23,943 nt of DNA from Bacteroidia bacterium (GTDB lineage Bacteria > Bacteroidota > Bacteroidia > Bacteroidales > Azobacteroidaceae), in the NCBI GenBank assembly GCA_025996895.1, contig BNTW01000044.1, positions 1 through 23,943 of the forward strand, in the 5' to 3' direction. The notes below the pieces were generated by a model. It was not told the origin of the DNA and ran no database searches. It worked only from the letters and a program-made list of their open reading frames with translations. Every line of letters begins with the position of its first letter. Within the stretch, counting starts at the first letter, position 1. The translations under genes and the position numbers were made by a program. This document shows, in pieces, positions 16,133-23,943 of the stretch.

Positions 16133-16206
16133 TCTTTGATAATTACTGTATGACATACAGCAAAGAGTAGGAATATCTACGGTGTTATGCGAACTCTCGA
16201 TCATAA
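16133..16206 (+). ncRNA. Possible small structured RNA upstream of panB
   Basis: Three adjacent stems can form on the plus strand. The first is TCTTTG (16133-16138) with CAAAGA (16161-16166), stacked on CTGTAT-GAC-ATACAG (16146-16160). The second is GTAG-CTAC (16167-16180). The third is TTATGCGA pairing with TCG-AT-CATAA (16185-16206). They are followed by GAGGAGG and then a factor-independent terminator, so a free transcript of about 125 nt is plausible. The panB promoter lies after the terminator, so this is not simply a panB leader. The upstream promoter is weak at best. I do not recognise a known RNA family. Confidence 0.35.
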
Positions 16207-16219
16207 ATTAAAGAGGAGG

Positions 16220-16250
16220 AAAGGACGTTGAAAAACGCCCTTTCGTTTTT
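16220..16250 (+). terminator. Factor-independent terminator before panB
   Basis: AAAGGACGTT (16220-16229), loop GAAA, AACGCCCTTT (16234-16243) form a 10-bp stem with a single A-C mismatch, followed by CG and five T. The T tract is on the plus strand only, so it ends a rightward transcript coming from 16040-16220, where no protein gene exists. Confidence 0.6.
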
Positions 16251-16251
16251 A

Positions 16252-16280
16252 TTGTATTTGATTTCTTTTCCTTACCTTTG
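16252..16280 (+). promoter_or_regulatory. Promoter of panB
   Basis: TACCTTTG (16273-16280) is a good -7 box, with TTG (16252-16254) 18 bp upstream as -33. It lies directly behind the terminator and 18 nt before the panB ATG at 16299. Confidence 0.6.
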
Positions 16281-16298
16281 TCGCCTAAATTTTATCTT

Positions 16299-17117
16299 AT
16301 GTCAAGTTATAACGAAAATTTACGCACAGTTACCACCCAGCGTTTGATGGAAATGAAACAACGCGGTGAAAAAATATCTATGCTCACAGCTTACGACTAC
16401 TCTACGGCGATAATCCTCGACAAAGCCGGCATTGATGTCGTTTTAGTTGGGGACTCCGCCGGCAACGTTATGGCCGGACACACAACCACTCTTCCGGTTA
16501 CACTCGACCAAATGATTTGGTATGCACAGGCCGTTCGCAGAGCAGTAAAAAGGGCGTTGGTCGTCGTAGATTTGCCTTTCGGATCGTATCAGGGAAATTC
16601 CAAGGAAGCTGTTCATTCGGCTATTCGCATGATGAAAGAATCGGGAGCAGACGCCATCAAAATCGAGGGCGGTTTGGAAATTAAGGAATCCGTCGAACGA
16701 ATTTTGTCGGCCGGCATTCCGATTATGGGACATTTGGGACTTACTCCGCAGTCTATCAACAAGTTCGGTAGTTATGCCGTGCGAGCTAAAGATGAAGTAG
16801 AAGCAAAAAAATTAGTGGAAGATGCGCGTTTATTGGCCGATTTGGGCTGTTTCGGTATTGTTTTGGAAAAAATACCCGCTGTGTTGGCCAAGCAAGTAAC
16901 CGAAGAAATTTCGATCCCGACCATCAGTATCGGCGCAGGCCCTTACACCGACGGTCAAGTGCTGGTGTTACACGATATGTTAGGAATTAATAAAGATTTT
17001 TCACCCCGCTTTTTGCGTCGCTATGCCAACTTACACGACGAAATTCTGGAAGCGATCGAGCATTATATCCAAGATGTGAAGTCGGGCGATTTTCCCAACG
17101 AAAAAGAATCTTATTGA
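16299..17117 (+). CDS. panB: 3-methyl-2-oxobutanoate hydroxymethyltransferase
   Basis: A 272-residue cytoplasmic enzyme of pantothenate (vitamin B5, coenzyme A) synthesis that transfers a hydroxymethyl group from methylene-tetrahydrofolate to alpha-ketoisovalerate, giving ketopantoate. All hallmark segments are present: [18 protein letters not shown] with Asp52 and Ser53, DLPFGSYQ with metal-binding Asp91, KIEGG with Lys121 and Glu123, MGHLGLTPQ with His145, and VLEKIP with the catalytic Glu190. I use the ATG at 16299 (MSSYNENL). The in-frame TTG at 16278 overlaps the promoter -7 box and cannot be the start. The 3' end overlaps the convergent MerR gene by 7 bp. No other pan genes are in the window. 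Confidence 0.96.
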   Translation: MSSYNENLRTVTTQRLMEMKQRGEKISMLTAYDYSTAIILDKAGIDVVLVGDSAGNVMAGHTTTLPVTLDQMIWYAQAVRRAVKRALVVVDLPFGSYQGNSKEAVHSAIRMMKESGADAIKIEGGLEIKESVERILSAGIPIMGHLGLTPQSINKFGSYAVRAKDEVEAKKLVEDARLLADLGCFGIVLEKIPAVLAKQVTEEISIPTISIGAGPYTDGQVLVLHDMLGINKDFSPRFLRRYANLHDEILEAIEHYIQDVKSGDFPNEKESY

Positions 17118-17482
17118 GCCTGCGTCATTTGCGCTTCGTAAGCTTTATCCAGCTCGTCAAATTCAGTTTTTAAAAGCATAAGTTCGGCACGGACAACTTT
17201 CATACGGTCGATAATCTCTTCCGTTTGCATTACATTTTCACGGTTATCTTTTAATTTCTGCTTCGCACCTGACAGCGTCAATCCTTTTTCTTTTACTAAA
17301 TGGTGGATTAAACGGATTTCGTCAATATCCTCTTTCCTGTATTGTCGCGTGCCTTTCGCCGTTTTCACCGGCCGAACAGTCGGAAATTCCTTTTCCCAAT
17401 AGCGCAACAGCGACTGATTGACATCGAACATCCCGGCGACTTCCTTAATGGAATAAAATATTTTTTCCTGCTTCAATCCCAT
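17111..17482 (-). CDS. MerR-family transcriptional regulator
   Basis: A 123-residue protein with an N-terminal MerR-type winged helix-turn-helix: [20 protein letters not shown] at about 9-28, then RYWEKEF and the wing [21 protein letters not shown] helical part (75-118) probably forms the dimerising coiled coil. There is no C-terminal effector domain and no Cys pattern for metal binding, so its signal is unknown. Short MerR proteins like this often sit beside M23 peptidase genes in Bacteroidota, and here it starts 3 nt after the M23 stop, so the two are co-transcribed. Its 3' end overlaps panB by 7 bp tail to tail. Confidence 0.88.
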   Translation of the reverse strand: MGLKQEKIFYSIKEVAGMFDVNQSLLRYWEKEFPTVRPVKTAKGTRQYRKEDIDEIRLIHHLVKEKGLTLSGAKQKLKDNRENVMQTEEIIDRMKVVRAELMLLKTEFDELDKAYEAQMTQAQ

Positions 17483-17485
17483 ATT

Positions 17486-18439
17486 TTAGCGATTTTCTGC
17501 TTCAAACAACATTCTGTCGTATTCTTCCGGTGTCAAATCCATAAAGAAATATTTCGCCGGATTATCAAAATTGCCTTTCACCATCACTTCGTAATGTACG
17601 TGCGGGCCGGTCGCCGTTCCGGTTTGTCCGACAGTCGCAATCTGCTGTCCGCGTATCACCTTTTGTCCGGGACGAACTTTCATTTCGCGACAGTGTCCAT
17701 AACGGGTTTTGTATCCGAAACCGTGATTAATAACCACTGCATAACCGTAACCACTGTCCCACTCTGCCGATTCGACCACGCCGTTTCCGGTCGCATAAAT
17801 CGGCGTTCCGGGCTCAGCATTCATGTCAATTCCGGTGTGCATCATTGACTTTCCATAAACCGGGTGTATGCGATAGCCAAAACCCGAACTAATATATTTT
17901 AACGTCTTGGCAGCCAAAGGCATAATGCTCGGTACACACTTCACGCGATCTTCTTTCGTTTTTATCAACTCCGTTAATTCGTCATACGAATTAGACTGCG
18001 CATACAATTCTTTCGTCATCATGTCTAACTTGGCGGTCGTAGAAACCACTAATTCCGAATTAGGCATCGTCAATAAATTTTCATAACGGTTTGTTCCGCC
18101 TACGCCCGGCCGGCGAATAGAAGACGGAACAGGCTCAGCATTAAACAAAATACGATACAAATCGTTGTCGCGGTGCTGTAACTCTTCCATTACTTTTTCA
18201 TTCACGTCGATTCGTTTCGACAAGATTTCGTATTGCGTCAGCAGTAAGTTTTTTTCCTTTTTTAACTGTTGTTCTTGTGGCGAATCGAAAGCATAAGTCG
18301 CAATTCCGAAAACAATTGCGCCGATGGCTATCCCGATGAATAATTGCCTAAAAATAGACCAAATGCGCTGTTTTATAGAGGGATACACTCTTTCATAACT
18401 TAACGTATGCGGATCGTATTTATAAAATATAGTGCTCAT
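17486..18439 (-). CDS. M23-family (LytM) membrane-anchored endopeptidase
   Basis: A 317-residue inner-membrane protein: short cytoplasmic N-terminus (MSTIFYKYDPHTLSYERVYP), transmembrane helix (about 32-50), coiled coil (55-90) and a periplasmic LytM/M23 domain (180-295). Zinc ligands are visible: His201 and Asp205 in HTGID, and His282 in GPHVHYE, with His248 (YGHC) and His280 as the other catalytic histidines. The site is complete, so it is expected to be an active peptidoglycan endopeptidase in cell-wall growth or division, rather than a degenerate EnvC-type activator. I chose ATG 18439. The in-frame TTG at 18460 lies close to the likely transcription start and adds only seven residues. It heads a two-gene operon with the MerR gene and diverges from alaS. 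Confidence 0.9.
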   Translation of the reverse strand: MSTIFYKYDPHTLSYERVYPSIKQRIWSIFRQLFIGIAIGAIVFGIATYAFDSPQEQQLKKEKNLLLTQYEILSKRIDVNEKVMEELQHRDNDLYRILFNAEPVPSSIRRPGVGGTNRYENLLTMPNSELVVSTTAKLDMMTKELYAQSNSYDELTELIKTKEDRVKCVPSIMPLAAKTLKYISSGFGYRIHPVYGKSMMHTGIDMNAEPGTPIYATGNGVVESAEWDSGYGYAVVINHGFGYKTRYGHCREMKVRPGQKVIRGQQIATVGQTGTATGPHVHYEVMVKGNFDNPAKYFFMDLTPEEYDRMLFEAENR

Positions 18440-18461
18440 TAAGGGAAATTTATCATTCAAT

Positions 18462-18495
18462 TTTGAACAAAAATAAGGTATTTATTGTACTTTTG
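18462..18495 (+). promoter_or_regulatory. Promoter of alaS
   Basis: TACTTTTG (18488-18495) is a consensus -7 box, with TTTG (18462-18465) 22 bp upstream. It gives a leader of about 40 nt before the alaS ATG. It interleaves with the leftward M23 promoter. Confidence 0.65.
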
Positions 18496-18499
18496 CAAA
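18468..18499 (-). promoter_or_regulatory. Promoter of the M23-merR operon
   Basis: Minus-strand TATTTTTG (18468-18475) is the -7 box and TTTG (18496-18499) the -33 box, spaced exactly 20 bp. The -33 box directly abuts the -7 box of the alaS promoter. Confidence 0.65.
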
Positions 18500-18540
18500 T
18501 TGTTTCAGATAATTTAGCATTAACAACATAAGCATATTCT

Positions 18541-21159
18541 ATGACAGCAAAAGAAATTAGACAATCGTTTAAGGACTATTTTGAAAGTAAAAATCACAAA
18601 ATTGTGCCGTCTGCGCCGATGGTGATTAAAGACGACCCGACGTTGATGTTCACGAATGCGGGCATGAATCAATTCAAAGACATTATTTTGGGGAATGTTC
18701 CGATTAAATATCCGCGCGTGGCCGATTCGCAAAAATGCCTGCGCGTGAGCGGAAAACACAACGATTTGGAAGAAGTCGGGCACGATACTTACCATCACAC
18801 GATGTTTGAGATGTTGGGAAACTGGTCGTTTGGTGATTATTTTAAAAAGGAAGCGATTGAATATGCTTGGGAATACCTGACGGAAATTTTGCATTTAGAT
18901 AAAAACCGCCTGTATGTTACGATATTTGAAGGAAGTCCGGATGAAAATCTGGAACGCGACGACGAAGCCGCCGGTTATTGGGAAAAATATTTGCCGAAAA
19001 ACCGGATTATCAACGGAAACAAAAAAGATAATTTCTGGGAAATGGGCGACACCGGTCCCTGCGGCCCTTGTTCGGAAATTCATATCGACCTCCGTCCGGA
19101 AGCGGAACGCGCTAAAATCGACGCCCTTACGCTGGTCAATCACGACCACCCACAGGTTATTGAGATTTGGAATTTGGTGTTTATGCAGTTCAACCGCAAA
19201 GCCGATGGTTCGCTCGAAACGCTTCCGAACAAAGTAATTGACACCGGCATGGGCTTTGAACGCTTGTGTATGGCAGTTCAGGGCAAAACCTCGAACTATG
19301 ATACGGACGTTTTCCAGCCGATTATTAAAGAAATCGGCCAACTGACCGGATTTCAATACGGTGATAATGTAAAAACCGATGTCGCCATGCGCGTAATTGC
19401 CGACCATATCCGCACGATTGCGTTTTCGATTACCGACGGACAACTGCCGAGCAATGCCAAAGCGGGTTATGTGATTCGCCGGATTTTGCGCCGTGCCGTC
19501 CGTTACGGCTATACTTTTTTAAATCAGCGTCAAGCGTTTATATATAAGTTGATACCTGCACTTATCGACAGTATGGGCATTGCTTATCCTGAATTGGCAG
19601 CGCAAAAAACGCTCATTGAAAAGGTTATTAAAGAGGAGGAAGAATCGTTTCTGCGCACGCTCGAAACAGGAATAAAATTACTCGACCGCGTGATTGACGA
19701 TACCAAAGCGGCGGGCAAAATCGAAATCAGCGGTGTTGATGCTTTTGTGTTGTATGATACTTACGGTTTCCCACTCGATCTTACGGAATTGATTTTGCGC
19801 GAACAAAACCTCACATTAAATAATGAGGAGTTTAATGTGGAAATGCAAAAGCAAAAAGACCGTGCCCGCAACGCTGCTGCTGTCGAAACCGGCGACTGGA
19901 TTACCTTGCGCGAAGGCGAAACGGCTTTTGTCGGTTACGACGAAACTTCCGCGCCGGCAAAAATTATGCGCTACCGGAAAGTCAAACAAAAAAACACTGA
20001 ATATTATCAAATTGTGTTAGACCAAACGCCGTTTTATGCAGAAATGGGCGGACAAGTGGGCGACAGTGGTTTTTTAATTGATTCCAACGGCAAAAAAACC
20101 GCGATTTTCGACACCAAGCGTGAAAATAATCTTGCCGTACATTTGACTTATCAACTGCCCGAAAATCTGCAAGATACCTTCACGGCCGAAGTCAATTTGA
20201 AGAAACGGAACGCAACCGAAGGCAATCATACGGCAACGCACTTGTTGCACGAAGCCTTGCGTGAAGTGCTGGGAATACACGTCGAACAAAAAGGCTCGTT
20301 TGTTTCGTCCGAAATTTTGCGTTTCGACTTTTCGCATTTTCAAAAAGTGAGCGACAAAGAAATCCGCCAAGTGGAAAAAATCGTCAATGCGAAAATCCGC
20401 GAAAACATCGTCTTAGATGAAAAGCGTTGTGTCCCTATTGCCGAAGCAAAAAAGTTAGGCGCGGTGGCATTGTTCGGCGAAAAATACGGCGAAGAAGTGC
20501 GTGTGGTGCGGTTTGGCTCATCGGTTGAACTGTGCGGAGGAACACACATCACTTCGACCGGCTGTATCGGAATTTTCCGGGTTGTAAGCGAAAATTCGAT
20601 TGCAGCAGGCGTGCGCCGTATCGAAGCCATCACCGGCGAAACAGCCGAAAACGCGCTCTATCTGCAACAGGATATTATCCGCGAAGTTCGAACGATGTTC
20701 AACAACACACCCGATTTGGTACAGGCCTTGAAGAAATTTTTTGAAGAAAACAGCGGTCTTAAAAAACAAGTCGAAGATTATGTGAAAGAAAAAATCGTAT
20801 TGCTCAAAAAACAAGTCATGGATAATCAGCAACAAGTGAATGGCATTCGCCTGTTTGCTCTGCGAGGACATTTCTCGCCGGAAATAGTGAAAGACATCGC
20901 TTTCCAACTTCGGGGCGAATTTCCGGAAAAAGCATTTTTCGCAGCAGCCACCAACCACGAAAACAAACCTTTGCTCACGGTTATGGTTAGCGACGACTTG
21001 GTGCAAAATGGCCTGAATGCCGGACAAATTGTTCGCGAAGCAGCAAAAAGCATTCAAGGCGGCGGCGGTGGACAACCACATTTCGCTACAGCGGGAGGCA
21101 AAAATACAGAAGGATTGGCGGAAGCGTTCAATCAAATAGAAAAAGTTTTGGAAAAATGA
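18541..21159 (+). CDS. alaS: Alanine-tRNA ligase
   Basis: An 872-residue cytoplasmic class II aminoacyl-tRNA synthetase that charges tRNA-Ala and hydrolyses misacylated Ser/Gly-tRNA-Ala. The catalytic core (1 to about 400) shows [48 protein letters not shown] and [10 protein letters not shown]. The editing domain has the zinc ligands His563 and His567 (HTATH) and Cys665 and His669 (CGGTH). The C-terminal DHHA1 domain ends with [14 protein letters not shown] (from residue 840). It is full length with no missing motifs. The start ATG follows a leader of about 40 nt from a consensus promoter. The 3' end contains the -33 box of the downstream RNA gene. Confidence 0.98.
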   Translation: MTAKEIRQSFKDYFESKNHKIVPSAPMVIKDDPTLMFTNAGMNQFKDIILGNVPIKYPRVADSQKCLRVSGKHNDLEEVGHDTYHHTMFEMLGNWSFGDYFKKEAIEYAWEYLTEILHLDKNRLYVTIFEGSPDENLERDDEAAGYWEKYLPKNRIINGNKKDNFWEMGDTGPCGPCSEIHIDLRPEAERAKIDALTLVNHDHPQVIEIWNLVFMQFNRKADGSLETLPNKVIDTGMGFERLCMAVQGKTSNYDTDVFQPIIKEIGQLTGFQYGDNVKTDVAMRVIADHIRTIAFSITDGQLPSNAKAGYVIRRILRRAVRYGYTFLNQRQAFIYKLIPALIDSMGIAYPELAAQKTLIEKVIKEEEESFLRTLETGIKLLDRVIDDTKAAGKIEISGVDAFVLYDTYGFPLDLTELILREQNLTLNNEEFNVEMQKQKDRARNAAAVETGDWITLREGETAFVGYDETSAPAKIMRYRKVKQKNTEYYQIVLDQTPFYAEMGGQVGDSGFLIDSNGKKTAIFDTKRENNLAVHLTYQLPENLQDTFTAEVNLKKRNATEGNHTATHLLHEALREVLGIHVEQKGSFVSSEILRFDFSHFQKVSDKEIRQVEKIVNAKIRENIVLDEKRCVPIAEAKKLGAVALFGEKYGEEVRVVRFGSSVELCGGTHITSTGCIGIFRVVSENSIAAGVRRIEAITGETAENALYLQQDIIREVRTMFNNTPDLVQALKKFFEENSGLKKQVEDYVKEKIVLLKKQVMDNQQQVNGIRLFALRGHFSPEIVKDIAFQLRGEFPEKAFFAAATNHENKPLLTVMVSDDLVQNGLNAGQIVREAAKSIQGGGGGQPHFATAGGKNTEGLAEAFNQIEKVLEK

Positions 21160-21177
21160 TTTTATTTCCTATATTTG
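21147..21177 (+). promoter_or_regulatory. Promoter of the 6S-like RNA
   Basis: TTTG (21147-21150, inside the last codons of alaS) and TATATTTG (21170-21177) are spaced 19 bp, a full consensus match. Transcription should start near 21184, well before the base of the long RNA hairpin. Confidence 0.7.
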
Positions 21178-21183
21178 CGAGTA

Positions 21184-21425
21184 CAAACAAACAAAAAATA
21201 GATATGCCTATGGACAAGGAAGCGTGCTGATACGCACATTATAGACATTTTGGAAAAAGCGTTTCGCTTAATCTGGTTCTTGAAACTTAGGAACTTTCAG
21301 AGCTACCAAGAGTAAAGCAATGACGCTCGCACCGTTTCGGTGCGGGCTTTACTCGAATATTTGGTAGCATGGTATCCTAAGACCTCAAGAACAGATAAAA
21401 AGAGATTGTCCGCGCTATTTTTTTT
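21184..21425 (+). ncRNA. ssrS: Probable 6S RNA (Bacteroidales-1 type)
   Basis: The region has no ORF, a perfect promoter and a T8-9 run at its end. It folds into one long interrupted rod, the hallmark of 6S RNA. Paired segments from base to tip are: GGACAA (21212-21217) with TTGTCC (21406-21411); GTTCTTGA (21276-21283) with TCAAGAAC (21385-21392); CTTAGGA (21286-21292) with TCCTAAG (21375-21381); GCTACCAA (21302-21309) with TTGGTAGC (21361-21368); GAGTAAAGC (21310-21318) with GCTTTACTC (21346-21354); CGCACCG-TTT-CGGTGCG (21328-21344) at the tip. A 9+6 nt internal loop and a large asymmetric loop near the base could be the open central bubble that mimics a melted promoter and traps RNA polymerase holoenzyme. 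The closed rod is 200 nt, the usual 6S length. Identity rests on fold and size, not on a model search. Ends are estimates. Confidence 0.55.
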
Positions 21426-21493
21426 GTGTGTATCCGAACAATTTGGACAAAAAATGGTTATTATAGAATAAAATACCTTTTAAATTAAATAGT

Positions 21494-22627
21494 ATGAGAA
21501 AAACAATTTTAGTTCTTTTATTATTGCTGTGGTGCATTCCTGCATTGGTATCTGCCCAGCACATTTTGGAGAGCACATTAACCCTTCCCCGTTCGGGAGA
21601 AGAGATTATTAAGCAGCAGGTTGATTATAAAGATCCCGGCCGTTCCGGTGCAAATGTGTTGTGGGACTTCGGACAGCAGGAGACTGTCAATGAGGAATAT
21701 ACCCTGTCCTATTCTTCACCCGAACTGATTAAAGATTCGTTTTACATTATGGGCTTGGATACAATCCTGCAGCAAAACCTTGCCGGCGGCAGCCTGTTGA
21801 TTGGTGCGGAACACAATACGATGTATTACTACTATCTGACCGGCAACCGCTTGTGGGTGCTGGGGCACGAAAACCCGACGACGCTGCTGCATTATACCCA
21901 GCCGTTGATTGCAGGTTTCTATCCGCTGTCGTACGGCAATGGCTGCAGTTACGATTATCAGGCTGAAGGACTGTATTCTTCTTCCGTTCCTTTCACTTCC
22001 GACGGTGAAGCACAATTGCAGGCCGACGCTTACGGCATGATGATTCTGCCTTCGGGCGATACCTTGCGCCATGTCCTGCGTACGCGGACGGTGCAGACTA
22101 TCCGGCAGGTCTTCGAAAGCGTCGACAGCACAACAACGGAACAGCACTCGTCGATAGAAACCTTCAAATGGTATTCCAAAGGCTACCGCTATCCTGTTTT
22201 TGAAACCATCCGGACAACGGTTTTGATAGAGAACGATACGGCGGAAACCGTTAATTTCGAGACGGCATTCTTCTTTCCGCCGCAGGAACAATATTATCTG
22301 GAAGAAGATGTGGCAAACGCGGCTTTGCTGGAAGAAGAAACCGGCACGGTTGTCGACCCCTGGGCAGGCCTGACCTGGAATATTTTCCCCAATCCGGTAA
22401 AAAACAGCGACTTGAGCGTGGAAATATATCTGCCCAGGAATGCGAACAATGTTCATATCCAACTTCGTAATCCGATGGGATTGGTTGTGTCGGACAAGCA
22501 TTCGGGCTTTTTTGCCGCAGGCACACACGCTTTTGGGGTGGATACCCGGACACTGCCGGTGGGCAATTATATTCTGGATATTTGGTTAGACGAAAAATTA
22601 ATCAGTGAAATCATATTAAAGCGGTAG
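21494..22627 (+). CDS. Secreted protein with type IX secretion (type A) sorting domain
   Basis: A 377-residue protein with a Sec signal peptide (1-21, ending VSA) and a C-terminal T9SS type A sorting domain (about 294-377). The domain begins WNIFPNPVKN and continues through IQLRNPMGLVV, TLPVGNYILDIWL and the terminal ISEIILKR, the standard order of motifs. It should cross the outer membrane by the PorKLMN/SprA machinery and be attached at or released from the surface. The middle region (30-290) is rich in Tyr, Thr and beta-strand sequence and matches no family I recognise. A weak -7-like TACCTTTT (21474-21481) precedes the ATG. The RHS gene starts 35 nt after its stop, so the two are probably co-transcribed. 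Confidence 0.85.
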   Translation: MRKTILVLLLLLWCIPALVSAQHILESTLTLPRSGEEIIKQQVDYKDPGRSGANVLWDFGQQETVNEEYTLSYSSPELIKDSFYIMGLDTILQQNLAGGSLLIGAEHNTMYYYYLTGNRLWVLGHENPTTLLHYTQPLIAGFYPLSYGNGCSYDYQAEGLYSSSVPFTSDGEAQLQADAYGMMILPSGDTLRHVLRTRTVQTIRQVFESVDSTTTEQHSSIETFKWYSKGYRYPVFETIRTTVLIENDTAETVNFETAFFFPPQEQYYLEEDVANAALLEEETGTVVDPWAGLTWNIFPNPVKNSDLSVEIYLPRNANNVHIQLRNPMGLVVSDKHSGFFAAGTHAFGVDTRTLPVGNYILDIWLDEKLISEIILKR

Positions 22628-22662
22628 CTTTAAAATTACGAATTACGATAAAAAATACAAAT

Positions 22663-23943
22663 ATGAAACGCAATATATTATTCATCACATTATTAATGCT
22701 TGGGACATTTGTAAGAATAAATGCCCAGAATACCCTTGCCACGGCCTTGGACATCGGTATAAAAAGTGCCTCGTTCAATTATGTCGACACCCGGAATACA
22801 TGGAATTACACCAATGATTACACCGGTAAATCGACCAATGACGTATTCCATAAATTCAGGATTACCAAGCCTATGGAAATCATCCTTTCGCATTGCGGAT
22901 CAGAAGTGATTGATACTTATGTCTATCTGCTCAATTCGTCCGGCGGACTGATTGCTTCCAACGACGACTGCGACAATTTGGTATGTGAAAAACGGTATCA
23001 GTCCTATTTGAAAGCAGTCCTTCAGCCGGGTATTTATTACATCGTATCCGAGGGCTTTCACGACAACGGAAACATTACGCTGAGCTTGATGGGCAGCACT
23101 TCACCGGAAAATTTCCCCTATACCGATATCGGCATCCAAAATGCCGGCTTCAGCTACACAAATACTCAAAACACAGCCAATTCCCAAAATTATTATGTCG
23201 GTCGGGGACAGAAAGACGCCATTTACAAGCTGACGCTTACACGCGCCATGGATATTACGATTTCGCATTGCGGCTCAGCAGTTGAAGACACTTATCTGTC
23301 TCTTTTAGATGCTTCGGGAACACAGATTGCCAGCAATGACGACTATTCGGGAATGTGCGGTATCAGCAATAACCACCGTTCCTATATACAGACCCGGCTG
23401 TCAGCCGGTATTTACTATATCCTATCGGAAGGATACGGTGAAGACGGATCGATTACCACTGCCGTACAGGGAACTTTCGCGCAGGTACAAACCGCTGCCA
23501 GCAGCGGTCATAATTATATCCGCACGCGGACGTATACTTCCGACACCGGAAATAGTTATCTTGACGTCGTGCAATACTACGATGGCTTGGGTCGTCCCAT
23601 GGAACAGGTGCAGGTAGGAATTACTCCCGCATTAAGGGACCTGGTTGCTTACCGGGAATACGACGGTTTTGGACGTGAAAGCAAGTCGTGGCTGCCTGCC
23701 TTTATGCCGGGAAGCGGCGGTGCTTTCGTGGATTTGAATGCTTTCAAAACCAGAACTTCAGCTATCTATAACAGTACGACCTATGTTTCGCCGGCCGACG
23801 ACAAGCCCTATTCCTGTCCGGTGTATGAAAATTCACCTTTAAACCGGATTGTCGAACAATACGGACCGGGGAAAAACTGGCACAACAACAGCAAACCGGT
23901 GAAAACCGCTTATATGACCAACAGCTCTTCTTTTGTTGTCCCC
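22663..23943 (+). CDS. RHS-family secreted protein with DUF6443 (N-terminal 427 codons, runs off the window)
   Basis: An open frame from ATG 22663 to the last base. Residues 1-21 form a signal peptide (cleavage after NA). Two tandem copies of a beta-rich module follow, at about 30-142 and 155-268. Each contains DIGI, SHCGS-x-V-x-DTY, IASNDD and GIYYI-x-SEG, similar to pre-peptidase C-terminal (PPC)-type domains. At about 283-345 comes the DUF6443 segment YLDVVQYYDGLGRPMEQVQV and YREYDGFGRESKSWLP, which precedes the YD-repeat shell in Bacteroidota RHS proteins. The remaining shell, core and variable tail lie outside. Such proteins encapsulate a C-terminal toxin or effector. Its composition matches the host-like right half of the window, unlike the decayed RHS pieces at the left end. 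Confidence 0.85.
   Translation, partial: MKRNILFITLLMLGTFVRINAQNTLATALDIGIKSASFNYVDTRNTWNYTNDYTGKSTNDVFHKFRITKPMEIILSHCGSEVIDTYVYLLNSSGGLIASNDDCDNLVCEKRYQSYLKAVLQPGIYYIVSEGFHDNGNITLSLMGSTSPENFPYTDIGIQNAGFSYTNTQNTANSQNYYVGRGQKDAIYKLTLTRAMDITISHCGSAVEDTYLSLLDASGTQIASNDDYSGMCGISNNHRSYIQTRLSAGIYYILSEGYGEDGSITTAVQGTFAQVQTAASSGHNYIRTRTYTSDTGNSYLDVVQYYDGLGRPMEQVQVGITPALRDLVAYREYDGFGRESKSWLPAFMPGSGGAFVDLNAFKTRTSAIYNSTTYVSPADDKPYSCPVYENSPLNRIVEQYGPGKNWHNNSKPVKTAYMTNSSSFVVP

Noticed and set aside
16278..16298. TTG start giving panB seven extra residues
   Set aside because: The TTG is part of the panB -7 box TACCTTTG; the ATG at 16299 is the only sensible start.
18440..18460. TTG start giving the M23 protein seven extra residues
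   Set aside because: It lies right at the predicted transcription start, and the ATG at 18439 gives the usual N-terminus for this family.
21716..22528. Antisense open frame (270 codons) opposite the T9SS-sorted protein gene
   Set aside because: Shadow frame; the plus strand has a signal peptide and a sorting domain with full motifs.
1..23943. CRISPR arrays, tRNA or rRNA genes, complete insertion sequences
   Set aside because: No regularly spaced repeats, cloverleaf or rRNA sequence, or transposase frame was seen.

Overview
The window looks like chromosomal DNA of a Bacteroidota species, probably order Bacteroidales. The signs are promoters of the form TTTG-N19-22-TAnnTTTG, few Shine-Dalgarno sites, a type IX secretion (T9SS) sorting domain, an OmpP1/FadL porin, a DUF6377-type membrane regulator, and RHS proteins of the Bacteroidota style (DUF6443). 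The genus cannot be fixed from the sequence.

Left part (1-3200) is visibly AT-richer than the rest and reads like an accessory junkyard. It holds the first codons of a leftward gene, a 5'-truncated RHS-type C-terminal domain with an HELIH zincin motif, two tandem paralogous lipoproteins (candidate immunity proteins), an 18-codon stub of a third exported protein, a palindrome-rich element, an RHS core remnant, and the frameshifted tail of another small protein. This is the pattern expected of displaced toxin/immunity cassettes beside an RHS locus.

Middle part (3215-16110) is carbohydrate and envelope biology. An OmpP1/FadL porin (minus) diverges from a TPR/transmembrane/HTH regulator (plus). 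Facing it is a tightly packed five-gene minus-strand operon, in transcription order: glycogen debranching enzyme, GT4 glycogen-synthase-like enzyme, GH57 protein, exported GH3 glycosidase and GH31 alpha-xylosidase lipoprotein with a PA14 insert. The first three form the usual cytoplasmic glycogen set. The last two are exported and resemble xyloglucan-oligosaccharide enzymes. The GH57 protein has Asn where the family normally has its catalytic acid/base Asp.

Right part (16110-23943) is mostly housekeeping: a possible small structured RNA with its own terminator, panB, a MerR-type regulator and M23 endopeptidase (minus), then alaS (plus) divergent from the M23 gene with interleaved promoters. 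Downstream of alaS a perfect promoter drives a long rod-shaped RNA of about 200 nt, probably a 6S (Bacteroidales-1 type) RNA. The window closes with a T9SS-sorted protein followed 35 nt later by the start of a large secreted RHS protein with a duplicated N-terminal module, running off the end.
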